Counted from the first letter of the stretch, positions 46,107 through 58,082 are shown. The stretch is 64,000 bases of DNA from Coccinella septempunctata (GCF_907165205.1 NC_058193.1:16939521-17003520); one strand, 5' to 3'. The notes: generated by a model from the sequence alone, not told the origin. Translations and numbers: made by a program.

Positions 46107-46862
46107 CCTTCGCAATGTTGTAATGTCGAACAATATCATAATCCCAATTTTTAGATTTCAAATGGGTCTAGTTAACCAGAAACGTCTAATAGGCCCTCGA
46201 ACTTGGTACACCCTGTATATGTTCTAAAACGATTCGGTTGAAAAAGATTATTTCCGCTAGTAAATATATATATAATATATAAATATAATAAAATCTCAGA
46301 CTGAAAATACATCAAGAGTTCTTTTTTTCCAATTTGTAATTGGTATACATATATGTGTGAATACAGTGGGGTAGGAGAATATTTCCGATCTAATTCTAAA
46401 TCATTCGAAGGAGAATGAAGAAATGATTTTCCTAGGGATGAATAAAAATTTGTTATTCGCGCAGTGAATCCTTATATTTTTTGTAGAAAGCCTATTTTCT
46501 CAGCTTCAAATGCTTTAAACAAAATGAAATCTTTCTAAGCCCTAGCCACCGTGCACATCTTTCGAGCATTGTTTATATTAGATATCGATTGAAATTCAAT
46601 ATGGGAGGATTCTGATATAGACTCCGAAACGTTGCGAAGTTATCATTTTAAAGTTTCATTTTTTGCTCATTGCCAGGCAACAATTTATTCTATTTGATTT
46701 GGTCCTGATAAATTAGAGCAAGAATTTACGCAGCAGCAAATTCATTATTTTAATTTATTAATTGATTTTGTTTCAGAGACTGGGAGTGAAAGCTCTAAAG
46801 AGTTTCAGAAGATTGTTTATATTACATATCGGAAAGATATATAAACAACTGAATATACTTAC

Positions 46863-47245
46863 AAAGGGTTTTTCAACAAGAACTTTGTTTTGTAAATCGA
46901 AATAAAACAATAAATTCAGATGACAATGATTCAAATTTTTATTATATTCAGAAAAGGAATTTTGGCAATTCAGAAGGGAGAATGATCCACGATAAATGAT
47001 AAATGTCCACCACGACCACGATTACAGATGTCGATTCTTTCATCAAAGTTTTTAATCACTTTTAGACAAAATGGTGGGTGTATTTCGTTAATCGTTAATC
47101 ACTTCACGAATTTTGAATTTAAAGGCAGCAATCGATTCGATTGGCTTTAAACATCTGTCTTTAACATCACCCCACAAAAAATAATCCAGCGGTGTTAAAT
47201 CGCATGATCGAGCCAGTTTCATGCTGGCATTGCTCAGTCCTGGGG
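46863..47245 (-). pseudogene. Mariner-like transposase C-terminal fragment
   Basis: The minus strand reads MKLARSCDLTPLDYFLWGDV, then KDRCLKPIESIAAFKFKIRE and, after a stop, NFDERIDICNRGRGGHLSF. This is the C-terminal third of a DDE_3 transposase with the catalytic Asp in DLTPLDYFLWG. At the plus-strand left side, AAAGGGTTTTTCAACAAGAA resembles a Tc1/mariner terminal repeat. No matching second end or N-terminal part is seen. Confidence 0.75.
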
Positions 47246-47319
47246 TGTCTATGTCTATGATTGAAATGAACAGTGCTGTGTCTAAGGTGGCGTAAGGACA
47301 CAGTCTTGTAAATATTCGA

Positions 47320-49030
47320 ATAAACTCTTACAGAAACGTATTTTTTTTATTATATTTGTGCCTTTCGGTTCTTTAATCATTTTAAAACCCTTGTGAGTTT
47401 TGATATTATTCAGACGTTTTTTCGTGTTTTTTGCATCATATTTATGGTTTCGTCACAGAACGTCGCAACTATTAATGTTTTTTTATGTATTTTGAATGAT
47501 GCGACTGTGCATAGAGGTTATATAAAACTAAGATGTCTAAAAACATGGTGTATGCACTGATTGGATTTTGTTTTTCCATCTTTGGACATGAGCGATAAGT
47601 TTCGTTTTTCCCCTTAGAACATAGATACAAGGAATGGAAAATAAACATTTGTTGTTGTCCAAAGACTGGAGTGAGATAGTTGCTTAGTGTCGCCAATCAC
47701 AATTGAGATAGTTGAATCTGACATCATTGTCACGTCAATTTTCCTCACAAAAAGTTAAGAGTAAGATGTCTAAAAACATGGTGTATGCACTGATTAGATT
47801 TTGTTTTTCCATCTTTGAAAATAAGGGATAAGTTTCCCACTGTAGGTAGCGCTATTCAGAAATTGACAGTTGTCAATTGATACCTATCTGAAAATAATTT
47901 GAATATATTCCTACGACTTGTGAATGTGCTGTATTTATAAGCGATTTTATTGGTGTGTGAAAATGTATTAGTTTCGAGAAAGGGTGTACAACATTCATTT
48001 ATTCAACATGTCGTTCAGTTTTCTGTATGGATAATCAAGAACTACAGCTAAGAATTCGGTGTTGTTGGACTATCACTCTTTGTTGTTGGAATTTGAGGCA
48101 GAACCAAATCAGATGAACTAACATTTGGGACAGATACAGCTAAGAGTTTAATGGCAACTTCAACGATATTATTAATCAAAGGAACTGTATTGAAAATATG
48201 TAATGTGAATTGTGAGCATGTATTATGAAACAGAACATGAATCTATTCTAGTGTGTTCTTCAAGTATTCTTCACGAATACCTATAGTGAAAATTCCGTTT
48301 CCGTCAACTGAATATATTGGACATTTCGCTAATTAACTGTGTTTTATTGAAATCATGTTGAATTACCCTCCTCATGAATACTATTTGAAAACAGAAATTA
48401 TCTTGAATAAGAATGGTAAGTACCATTCGAATTCTTCGAAAGTGTTGAAATATCTGCAGATTTGTTTTTAGAACGAAAATTTAAGTGTAAATCTCAAATA
48501 TTCGTTAACAGCTGACATTTGACGAAATAGTCTAGTCCAGTTTTCCTTTTGGATTCGTTGATCGATCGGGATCACAGATTACTGTAATTTGTGACAGATA
48601 ACAACTCAGAACAAAATAAAACGAGAAAGTATCATTAGACTTTCTTTGATATAACAAGGATAGAACATGGTGGCGCCGCCACGAAACAAATCTCTTATTT
48701 TCGATTTGGTCTAATGTCATTGCATTCAAAAATTGACGAGTGCATACACCATATTTTTAAACATCTTATATGAAACTTTGATACTATCACAGAACACATA
48801 TAGTTGTGGTGTTTTGTGACGAAACCATGAATGCAATTCACAGAACACGAAAAAAAATCACTGAATAAGTTAAAATTTTGCTTGAAAATACAATATAAAT
48901 TTTATTCCCTATCACTTGGATTTGAGAGACGGCGACATTCCAAGGATTGTAATATGCTCAAAGCAACCGAAAGAAACATATATAATTTAAAAAAATACGT
49001 TTCCACTGAAAGCGTTTAGTCAATAGTTAT
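47320..49030. mobile_element. Foldback-like repeat B (copy 2), interrupted by family A
   Basis: The left arm (~47320-47465: TTATATTTGTGCCTTTCGG..ATGGTTTCGTCACA) is mirrored on the right (~48815-49030: TGTGACGAAACCATGAATGC..ATAATTTAAAAAAATACGTT). A related single arm lies at 13040-13249. The left arm lacks an internal segment that the other two keep. A family A element fills the centre. Confidence 0.6.
47529..48768. mobile_element. hAT-like non-autonomous element, family A copy 3, with a duplicated 5' end
   Basis: It starts TAAGATGTCTAAAAACATGG and ends with the same word inverted. TATAAAAC (47521-47528) and TATGAAAC (48769-48776) match 7 of 8. A second complete left end starts at 47762 (TAAGATGTCTAAAAACATGG), so the first 233 bp repeat the terminus and then diverge. 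From 47762 on it aligns with the copy at 13250-14220. Confidence 0.75.
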
Positions 49031-49142
49031 TAGGGTAGAAAACGTTTCTGAACTCATCCATTGAATTTACATTCTTGGTGCTAAGGTACTATTTCTGCTG
49101 GCTCTTTATTTCAATGTCATTTACTATATTTGCATCTATGTA

Positions 49143-49482
49143 CAGTGGCGGATTATCCCAGAAGCGCACTAAGCGCGCGCTTAGGGCCCCCAACTAAGGA
49201 GGACCCCCCCTTCTCTACGAACAATATCCGTTTCCCTCGGACCAAGAAAAAAAGTTGTCAGAATTTCATTACAGATCATAAGAATTGCACTCCACCCGAC
49301 CCTGCTATCTTATCCGTTAGATATAAGTAAAAAAAGTAGCTTAACTCACTTCATAGACAATTGAAAAAAAAGCCGTCGGTATGTATTTACATAAGATATG
49401 TCTGTGTCCTACATTGTATTCTAAGTAGGGGCCCCAGATTTGTCTTGCGCTTAGGGCCCCCAGTTAGGGTAATGCGCCACTG
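49143..49482. mobile_element. hAT MITE with perfect 8-bp duplication
   Basis: Starts CAGTGGCGGATTATCC and ends AATGCGCCACTG. TCTATGTA flanks both sides exactly (49135-49142 and 49483-49490). GCGCTTAGGGCCCCC is repeated near both ends. 340 bp, no coding capacity. CAGTGGCG ends plus 8-bp duplication are standard for hAT MITEs. Confidence 0.9.
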
Positions 49483-49739
49483 TCTATGTAAGATCATAAA
49501 CCACTCGCTTCTTGCATTCGAGAGTAGAGAATGATTATAATCAACAGAATAGATGAATCTGACCAAAAAATTTCATGATAATTAATGAACCTTTAATTAT
49601 TGAATGCACACCTAATCGAATAATGAATGTGATAGTGTTTTGCTATCACAGCAGCATCAGGACAGGATCTTGATGAATCCTACCATCTAAAAATCTCTAA
49701 CCCTGGTTATCAACAAGGAGTGGTGTGTGAGTACCCACA

Positions 49740-50452
49740 AAAAAGTGTTTTCTTTGGTTTTTGGAAAAGTAGTGATACGGAATGAGAAGAAGAAATGGAG
49801 AAACTGGGGTACTTTTATCGTAGCAGTAGCATCTGCCAGTATGCAAGATCATCAATTCCAAACTTTTTTCCATCGGATAAGAAGTTGTGTAGCTCTGAGG
49901 AGGTCAAATGAGATCGAAACCATGGTTTTCGATCAACAAGAATGTGATGCGACATGTCCGTTCGTTCGAGATCGGAAAATTTACTTCGTTACATTCCACT
50001 GTAAGCCAAACTGATGAAAAAATATCGAGAAAAAATAAAAATACTAATTTCTCTTTTCGTTTTGTAATCTCACGTCCATCTCAAGACCATTTACTCAAGA
50101 CATTTATAAGTTGAGTTTCAAGACTCGCTTCTTGAGATAGTATCAAACTCATAACGGCTTAATATTAGTTTATTAATAACTAATAAGCGCTCATCTTGAG
50201 ATGCTGTAACTATCTTGAGAAGGTATCAACCCTCAGGAGAGGGTGGTTCGTCTGACTTGCAGATTTTGCCCTACACCAAAAAAAAAAACAGATAGGTCTT
50301 GTGACCTGTTTTGAGATCTGACTATCAATAGGGCCTTAATATGAGTTCATTAATAAGCCGTCATCTTGATATGCTGATACTATCTTGAGAAGGGTATCAG
50401 AGGAGATAGTCTTGAGACCCATTTTGAGATCTGACTATTTATGCGGGCCTTA
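49740..50452. mobile_element. Harbinger-like MITE (family E, copy 2)
   Basis: The right end TTGAGATCTGACTATTTATG..CGGGCC is followed by TTA and matches the family end at 4710-4734. CGACATGTCCGTTCGTTCGAGA (~49951) is the reverse complement of the segment at 4370-4395, so the interiors are inverted relative to each other. An extra terminus-like GATCTGACTATCAATAGGGCC occurs at ~50313. The left edge is not fixed. Confidence 0.5.
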
Positions 50453-50454
50453 GT

Positions 50455-51018
50455 ACTTAAGTTGTTCTGTTACAAAAACAACTTTTTTCCTCTTGAACGA
50501 AATCAAATAATAGAATAGCCTGATTGAAAATTCATAACGACTTCATTACCGTAAAAATGTAGGTACCTACTTATTTCCTATAGATCGGGGCGAAGCCTTA
50601 AATTATTGAGTTTAGGGATGATGCAACGCGTCAGGGGAAAATTTGGGCAAATCGAAAATAATGGCAGTATTCTATTATATGAATTCTGTTTTATACTTAA
50701 CTAAGTTAGTTATTATTAAGACAGATTGTTTGAAACATAGAAATATAAAACCATTTTTATAAGAGTTATCAGCTACTAAAATTCTTCCAAAACTTTCGGA
50801 CCATCCTTATGCTGTTCATGGAACAACTTGAAGAACTCTATTTGCCAAAAATTCTTCTTTAATCGAATTGGAAGATCGAGGAACGCTTTCATCTCATGTG
50901 TTTCTGTCGCAGAATTATTTCCAGCAATTCGATATAAAATAAGACTGAACTGATCCGTTCAGGGTACCAATTATAGGTGACGCCCTGGGGAAATAAACAT
51001 AAATGAAGTAACATATTT
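50455..51018. other. TPST intron 3' of the penultimate exon, no clear element
   Basis: Nothing recognised apart from the splice donor of the neighbouring TPST exon. Confidence 0.4.
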
Positions 51019-51024
51019 ACTCAC

Positions 51025-51272
51025 TTGCTCAAAGTTATTCCATTATTGATAAAATCTTGGTGGTGCAAGACTGATTCATTCCAGGGTATTTGGAGAAAAC
51101 CAAGTACTTTTTCCATCCATTTCCTTGGATGAAGTACAAGTTGCTCGTAAGGGACTCTCAAGCATTTCGCTGTTCCAAGTTCATTACACTGTTTATTCAT
51201 GGCCTCAACTACGGTGTTCCATTTTTTCAAGCATTGTCTGTAGCTCGTGAGATCAAATCCTGTTATAGTGAC
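51025..51272 (-). CDS. Tpst: Tyrosylprotein sulfotransferase, penultimate coding exon
   Basis: This exon encodes 82 residues plus two bases, from VTITGFDLTSYRQ to HQDFINNGITLS. It continues the preceding exon in phase 0 after a CTCCTTCCAG acceptor. Recognisable TPST features are the second disulfide pair (KQC...AKC, eight residues apart, matching Cys226/Cys234 of human TPST1 as recalled), the Tyr of PYEQLVLHP that packs near PAPS, and the QIPWNESVLHH segment. The donor is AGCAA|GTGAGT, splitting a Lys codon (phase 2) inside the SKVERS stretch that binds PAPS in the family. The intron on its 5' side is about 12.4 kb and the one on its 3' side about 49.2 kb. An ATG-initiated reading of this region would miss the first 14 or so residues, so the exon boundary rests on splice sites and homology. 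Confidence 0.95.
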
Positions 51273-51279
51273 CTGGAAG

Positions 51280-54200
51280 GAGAGAATGATTAGATAAAAC
51301 GCTCCGAAAAATTTGACAACTTAATCATCCCTCTCTCTTAAAGCGCTTACATAGTTTTTATGAACACCGATTATACGACTTTCTGTTTGTTAAAAACCTT
51401 TTCTGTTCATTTATAGAGTGATTAATCAATAATCGTTAGGTAGAAATCAAACTTTTAAATCTACATCAATGAAAAAATATGACGAACTAGATCAGCATTT
51501 TGCATTTTGATAACAGACAAATTCCACAAATTACATTATTTTACTGAATTATTTGCAATAATCAATTTTTCCTTGAATTATGGTATTGAATTTTCCATTT
51601 ATGAGAATATGCATCGAATTAATTCATATATATCATCATTAATTTGATTTCAAAAAGCTCATAACAGTGGATTGGCCAAAAACGAAAATTCCTGTTGTTG
51701 GTTATGCGTTGAGATATGCATTCATTAAATTTCAGAGCTCGTTTTTCATGGTGTAATGTATGGTTTATGTGCATGGTCAATAAATGCCCACTGGAATATG
51801 TGTTCAATGACATATTATGGGCATTAATATATACATTCCTGAAAAACATGTTTATTATAAACAGCCTTTTAAGTCCGTTTTTACAATAGATGGTTAGGTT
51901 ACTACCACTCGATGGTTAACCTTGCGTTTTAAAATAATTTCATTATGAAGGGTTCCACAACCCTTGGTTCGATTCATATTTTCTAATGTTGGTAGAAATA
52001 AATAAGTGATTTCACCTAAAAGTAGGTGATTTGATTAGTTTCTCTGTGGAGAATGTAAAAGTTGTCTGAATTCGTGAATATAAACAGAATATGGTTGAAT
52101 CGGAAAATTACAGAGATTCAGAATAAAATCGAATCCTATCGTTACTAATTAGTTAAAATTTTTCCATTCGATAAAATCTTGTAAGAGCCTATGTTTGTGT
52201 ACACATAGCAAGGAAGATTCTCTACGCACAGTTCGGAACGGTTTGGAATCACTATACGTACACCTGTTTTATTATATCTTCTTGTTGGATTCATGCCCGT
52301 TTTCACCAATGATCCCTAAATTTTAAGGAATACCTAGGCCCATTTAAGTGACTCCTAGCTACGTTTTCATCAACGTTTAGTTGATACTAGGAGACACCCT
52401 AAATTATAAATGCCGGAAAGTCGTTCTCTACCGAATCCCTAATAAAGTGACAGCTAATTTTGACATATCTACAATATGCAAAAAGAAATGTTTTTGAGTA
52501 ATAAAAAGAGTGTTAGTAGTTAATTTATGGAAAGTATCGCTACTTCGGAAACCCAATCATCAAATTTTGAGGGGTTGGTTTGGGATTTGTGTATTTATTT
52601 GGAGACACGGTTGTTTGGGAAGTTAGATTGAACTGAAAACCGCTTCACAGTGATAACTTCTAAACACCAATTTCTAGCAAATGAACAATAATATTTGAGA
52701 GCTTTCAAGAATATAATTCGCTCGAATATCATAAAGAAGAGCTTGTTCTTAGGAATGAATTTATGAATAGGGGGAGTTGTGTTGAAATCGTGTGAAAAAC
52801 TTTCACACTGGAAGTTTATGAAAAAATGCAGTCATGTTGGAATTTGCTGATTCTTTATATCTCGAGAAGGATGTTCGGTGACACGATATAGAATGATTTG
52901 TAATACTATCAACGCATTGGGAATATTCCATTTGGATTTATGTTTTTGCCTTTATGAGTATATATTATTAAAAAAACTAGTAGGGAACTGTTTTATAAAT
53001 GAATATTTCTTCCTATAAAACTTTTCAGTGGTGGCTCAGCGTGCGTTTGGAGAGGCATTTGCTTTAATGGGCGCACTGATCTTGTTATCCACATTAACGC
53101 AATCATGACAGCGGTGAGGTATAGTGATTAGATTTTAAAACTTTATTATTGTTATTGCAATATCCGCATACTCCTGAGTCGTAAAAGAATGCATTGTTTT
53201 TCAAAACGTACACCAAGTGTCGAATGAATAATTAAAATAACGTGAATTGCCATATGGTAATATCAACCGATATTTTCTGTCGGCCTACTCAATCAAAACA
53301 TGAAAATAAATAATAAGATAAGTTACTAAGCCCAAATTTGTACCGCTTATAGAAATCGTCAGCTATTGGGAAACATTTGCTGAACGTGAGCGCTTTCACG
53401 GCCTATTCAACTGTTTCCAACACCGTAGGTAGGAAACTACTTTTTTAGTAGATGTCTCCCAATTTTATGAAATTTTTAGTAGATAGAAAAAACTGTTAAG
53501 TAGTAGATTATGGTAGTTTAGATTAGAAGTCTACTAATAACTGGTGGTTATCTGTATATATATATATATATATATATATGGCACTATTTTCTGTCAAAAA
53601 TGCTTTTTCGGTACTTCAAAGAATAACTTAATTCATCTAGGCTTATGAATTCCGTCTTAATTCCGCTTAATTTATTTCTACGTATATACCTTCATTGTTC
53701 ATTCGAAATCGACACTTTGTTTTTGTATATTAGTCGTCCGAATTTGCATCTATGACTATACGGTCGTTGTTAAAAATAATCTTGAAGTTATTTCGGTGTC
53801 GCCATTTGAGTTGTTCAAGATAAAAAAAAGGTAGGAAAGGTTTATCGATCTGAGTGGAAACAGAATCCACAATTGTCATACTGGCTTCGCACAAGGAAAG
53901 GAAGCCAAAATGAAGATGCTGCATTGGGCAAGTCATGCAACAGCCACTTGCTTCCCAGATTGTCGTCCATTAAAAAACATTTTTTAACGAAAAACTTCTG
54001 AAGAATATTAAAGGTTATAGTGGATCTTCAAAGGTGAGTTTCATGAATATTACAATATTATTTCAAGCATAAGTCGAAATCTCATGAAATAAAGTCTTCT
54101 ATTTCTCAAGAGACCAAAAGAGCTGAACTAAAATTGTAAGCTTTCCTTCTCGAACACAATCTTCCTTTTCGGGTTATGGATCATCTCAGCGACGATTCAA

Positions 54201-55620
54201 AAGAAGCATTCCACGATTCCGAAACAGTAAAGAACTTTTCATGCAAAACAACAGTCTGCTGTTTCCTACAACGTTATCGGCCATCATTTTCAACATCAAA
54301 TGATACAAAACATAAAATCGAATTATCTACTTGGACTTCTTCAGCTTGGAGTTTGAACTTTTGGAATAGGGAATACTCCTTATGACGAAAATGATGTATT
54401 TTTTATGAAATATCTTCGAAACGTCACATTTTGAAATAACCATTTCAACCGTTTCCCAAAAAAATTTATTTTAAGCACTTAAAAATGAAAAATTAAAATG
54501 AGTATTCAAAATTTAAAGCGTTTCATGTGGATTGCAAAAGTTGGCAACATCGACTGAAATATGCTTTGATAATAAAGGACAACAAATACATTATCTTGAT
54601 GAGATAGACGAAGATGGCTGTCTATGAAGTCTGGGACGAACGAGGAAGGTCGTAAAATTTTATGGGATTTTTATGGCCGGTTGCAGTTGGAGCTCGCCAG
54701 TAAGTAGGCGCCTGTAGATCAGCAGCTGTTATTTTATAAACAAGCTGATCGGACATTGTTCTTTTCATTGTCTTGTATGCGCTGTTGCCAAATCGTAAAC
54801 TCAGCACAAAGCGATTTAAATTTCAAAACCCCATATTTGAAGGATGATTTTGAATGGTTTTCGCGTTGAATTTGAAAAGAAATCATGAATGAAACTCATA
54901 ATTATTCAGTTTGAACTTGCATATGCAGTGATAACCCAAACTGAGGAGAATTCTCTATAGTAAACAACTAGCTACTTCATAGCCCGATATTAATGATTTA
55001 ATATGTACTCAATTACTTGTCGTGTCGAGAACATTACCAATTTTGGAGTTCGGTTCTGCAGCAATAGCAGATGTACGGGCGTCTAATTATTGGTGAAGTA
55101 AGTGAACAAAAGGATAATACCTTCATTTTGAAGCGGAAAAAATTAGTTATTGAAATTGAATCAGTTCCATAACAAATAACTTATTTATTTGGAAAACATG
55201 ATTTTAAAAAGATAATTTCCACCACAGGGATAGTTTTTTTCTTATCCATTATGTGTATCCTCATTCTGGGTCACCATGTATATTTGTAATACCTATATGT
55301 TGTTCGCACTAATTTAAATTTGGTAAGATCAACACAACAGGCAGAATATGCTTTTGAAAGGAAAAATATTGTGGTTTTTTGAAATGATCAAAAAATATAA
55401 GGATATTTATCCCATCTTCCGTTGTGAATTTATTCAAGATGTAACGATACTTGATTGTTTTAAATAAAAATCAAGCCTCGTTTTAAATGTCCGTTTCCCT
55501 GAATTCCAGTTGATTGCTTTAACTGTCTGGTGGAGATTTTCAGTTTTAATATAGTTATTCCGTTTCATTTTGGAAATATTTTTCAGATCTTGAAAAATTT
55601 AATTCAAATTCCGTAAAATT
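51280..55620. other. TPST intron, largely featureless
   Basis: No element ends or genes that I can support. A short segment at ~52290-52430 (CCCGTTTTCACCAATGATCC type) resembles the ends of the MITE at 61.2 kb. A 61-codon minus frame at 54622-54807 is unrecognised. Confidence 0.4.
53555..53579 (+). repeat. (TA)n microsatellite
   Basis: About 25 bases of uninterrupted TA. Confidence 0.95.
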
Positions 55621-55624
55621 GAAA

Positions 55625-56404
55625 GGGTGTAGCCGGGTTTATATGGAAAATCTGCCCCCGCGCCTTTTTCGATTTAAACACAGGGGATCGATTTGACATT
55701 GAACAAAAATAATTCACCCCGAATTTCAGCTGTTTATCTCCAACGGTTTCCGAATTTTTCGAAAAAAACTGTTTTTTCAATCAAATTTTTTTTTTCGACT
55801 AAAATTCAAAATTGCTTGATGGTGATTTTTTAATCGTTTTCAGTAGTAAGAGTGATAAGGAAGACATTACATTATGACTCTCAGTTGAAAATCTCATTTT
55901 TGAGAGCAGATATAAAAAAAAAATATATTTTTTTTTTATGTTACTTAAAAGTGTCAACCACGAAACTTTGTCAGAAAATGTCTTTCGTAGTTATCTAACC
56001 TCAAGAAATTTTTCATTTTTTTTGAAGTGGTGGAACATAATAGAAAAAAATAAAAACTATATTTTTTTCAAAATACTATGTTTTATGCATAGAAACACTT
56101 ATGATTGGAACAAAATAAGTAGAAAAGTATTCTTCAACTGAGAATACATAATTCATTTAATAATAAAATGTTAATATAATACCAAATTCATTTATTTTAT
56201 TGATACAATAATCATGAATTTTGAATTTTAGTCGAAAAAAAAATTTAATTGAAAAAACAGTTTTTTTCGAAAAATTCGGAAACCGTTGGAGATAAACACC
56301 GGAAAATCGGGGTGAATTATTTTTGTTCAATGTCAAATCGATCCCCTGTGTTTAAATCGAAAAAGGCGCGGGGGCAGATTTTCCATATAAACCCGGCTAT
56401 ACCC
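55625..56404. mobile_element. Long-arm palindromic element (G)
   Basis: GGGTGTAGCCGGGTTTATAT at the left mirrors ATATAAACCCGGCTATACCC at the right. The arms match for about 190 bp (through GCCCCCGCGCC, ATCGATTTGACATTGAACAA, and the T-rich TTTTCGACTAAAATTCAAAA). The ~400-bp centre is AT-rich without a recognisable frame. Only a few differences separate the arms. Confidence 0.85.
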
Positions 56405-56409
56405 TTTCC

Positions 56410-57850
56410 ATCAGTAATCCGCCGTAATAATCCAAAACAAAGAAAAAGTGTCTTTCTGCATTCGGCGTTGTTTTTCCGTCACAAAAACACACCGAATTCA
56501 GCATAAAAACAACGTGGATTGCAGATAACGACAGTTTCTTTTACCGATAAAGAGATAACCGCCACCTTCTGGGGAGAATATTCGAGAATACCGAAGTTTT
56601 GGATGCAATTTTGATCACATGACCGTCCACATGTTGGAAAGTTGATAAATAGGGCCGCACCACCAGACCAACGGCATTCATGATTCTGTATTTTTTATTG
56701 ATTCATTATTCACTGTTCCGCGATTATTCTGTATTCGATCATTCTCGATTCATTAATTCTTTCTTTATTCGTGATTCTTTATTCTTTATTCTGCGATTTA
56801 TTATTCATAATTTTTCTTATAAATTCCCCTACGACCCTACGATCTGTTTATATTTTTTCTATTCTCTAAGTGGTGGTGTGACCGTACCGAAACAAACTGT
56901 AAGTCATTTGTTTAATTGTGTTAATCCCTGTTGTTAATCCCTCTGTTTAATGCACACTTTCGTCGCCTGGTTCTCTGGTGAACCAAGACCAATCGACAGA
57001 AGTCTCGAAGTCGTTCCACTGGTAATGCTTGGCGTGTACACCCAAAGTTGCCGCGGATAGGCCACAGTAACCTATCCCGTCCTACCCCTGTTGTGTTCCG
57101 TTTAGATTGTCCGTTTACCGCAGACTTCTGTCGCCTGGCTATCTGGTGACGGAAACCAATCGGCAGAGGTCTCGAAGTTTTTCTGCTGGTGATGCTTGGC
57201 GTGTACACCCAAGGTTGCCACGGAGAGACCACGATAAACTACCCCGTTATCCTGTAAATTGTTGCATTGTGTTTCACCTGCATCAACCCCGTCCCGTTTA
57301 TTGAATAGTTTCAATTCTGATTGGCCTGTACACTGAAAATCACTGGAAGTGCGGGATCAAACCCTTTCTAAATTAACCGATTACAGAGACTTGGATCTTT
57401 CTGAGACACCCGGTTACTGTAAATTTTGTATAAACTCCGTACATCCTTTATCGTCTCAGAAGGAATCAAAGTGACCGCTATTGATTACTTTCTTTCTTTA
57501 ATACCTGATATTTTTACTGAATACAATTAATTTGAATATTGTTTAATTCATTAATTTCACTGTTTGAGTTTGAATTTCTGATCACCGTGAAAAGTTAATT
57601 ATTGCATTTCTGTTTTCCTCATTTTTGAACTTGGTCATCAGCTGTATATATTATTGTATTTCTTGACTTGGGAAAAATAACTGTATGGTTCACTGTAATT
57701 TAGATTATTGTAATAAATTCGGTTTCAAAGTACTTGTTATCGCTACCACCTTAGATAACCCCGAACTTTGTCTCCGACTAGCAGGTACCTGGTTGGGTTT
57801 GCTATTCCTCCCTATTGAAACAGTAGCTGGCGCTCGAGATTAAACCCAAT
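56410..57850 (+). mobile_element. LTR and primer-binding site of a second LTR retrotransposon (solo or truncated)
   Basis: AATAAATTCGG at ~57713 resembles a poly(A) signal and TGGCGCTCGAGA at ~57828 resembles a primer-binding site right after an LTR end, as in the 9.8-10.9 kb element. GATAAATAGGGC (~56644) may be the TATA region. Only ~30 bases of internal sequence follow. Edges are approximate. It lies directly beside palindrome G. Confidence 0.45.
56950..57285 (+). repeat. 168-bp tandem duplication inside the LTR
   Basis: TCGCCTGG..CTGGTGA, a CCAATCG.CAGA.GTCTCGAAGT stretch and GCTTGGCGTGTACACCCAA appear twice, 168 bases apart (TCGCCTGG at 56963 and 57131). The copies are diverged by roughly one base in eight. 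Confidence 0.85.
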
Positions 57851-58082
57851 TTGCAAACTAAACCCGTTTCAAAGATCCTAATAGTTTGTAACGTTCACAC
57901 TTTATTCAACGAGGCCTATCTGGAAAATTTTAATCCGAATCGGATATCTTTCCTATAATAAAGAAATTTGGACAGGATGATAGTTTTCAAGTAATGTCTT
58001 AAGGAAAATTATGAAACGTTACAAAATCAAAATGAATCTTGAATGAAATCACAACGGAAGATAATTGGACCAGAGATTATAG

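Larger units (their letters stand above)
42062..46112 (-). mobile_element. Non-LTR retrotransposon, 5'-truncated, intact ORF2
   Basis: Minus-strand element with the C-terminal part of ORF1, a full-length ORF2, a ~200-bp 3' UTR and a trinucleotide tail ((ATT)n on the minus strand, ~42066-42098). The 5' end stops inside ORF1 at ~46112, where MITE sequence resumes. APE-type endonuclease plus RT and a microsatellite-like tail fit the Jockey/I/CR1 groups. I cannot assign the clade. No clear target duplication was found. Confidence 0.85.
41699..46220. mobile_element. Palindromic MITE split by a non-LTR retrotransposon
   Basis: The left arm 41699-41860 (ACAAGGTGTATCAAGTTCGA..TTTTAGACGTTTCTGG..ATGATATTGTTCGACATTA..TATTCTTGAAGC) is mirrored in two pieces: 42020-42056 (GCTTCAAGAATATTTTGGCTC) and 46117-46220 (TAATGTCGAACAATATCATA..CACCCTGTATA). 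The retrotransposon at ~42062-46112 separates the two pieces. Without it the MITE would be ~460 bp with ~160-bp arms. Confidence 0.8.

Noticed and set aside
54622..54807. A 61-codon minus-strand frame (TMSDQLVYKITAADLQAPTYW) considered as a captured exon
   Set aside because: Looks somewhat protein-like, but no family or splice-site support was found.
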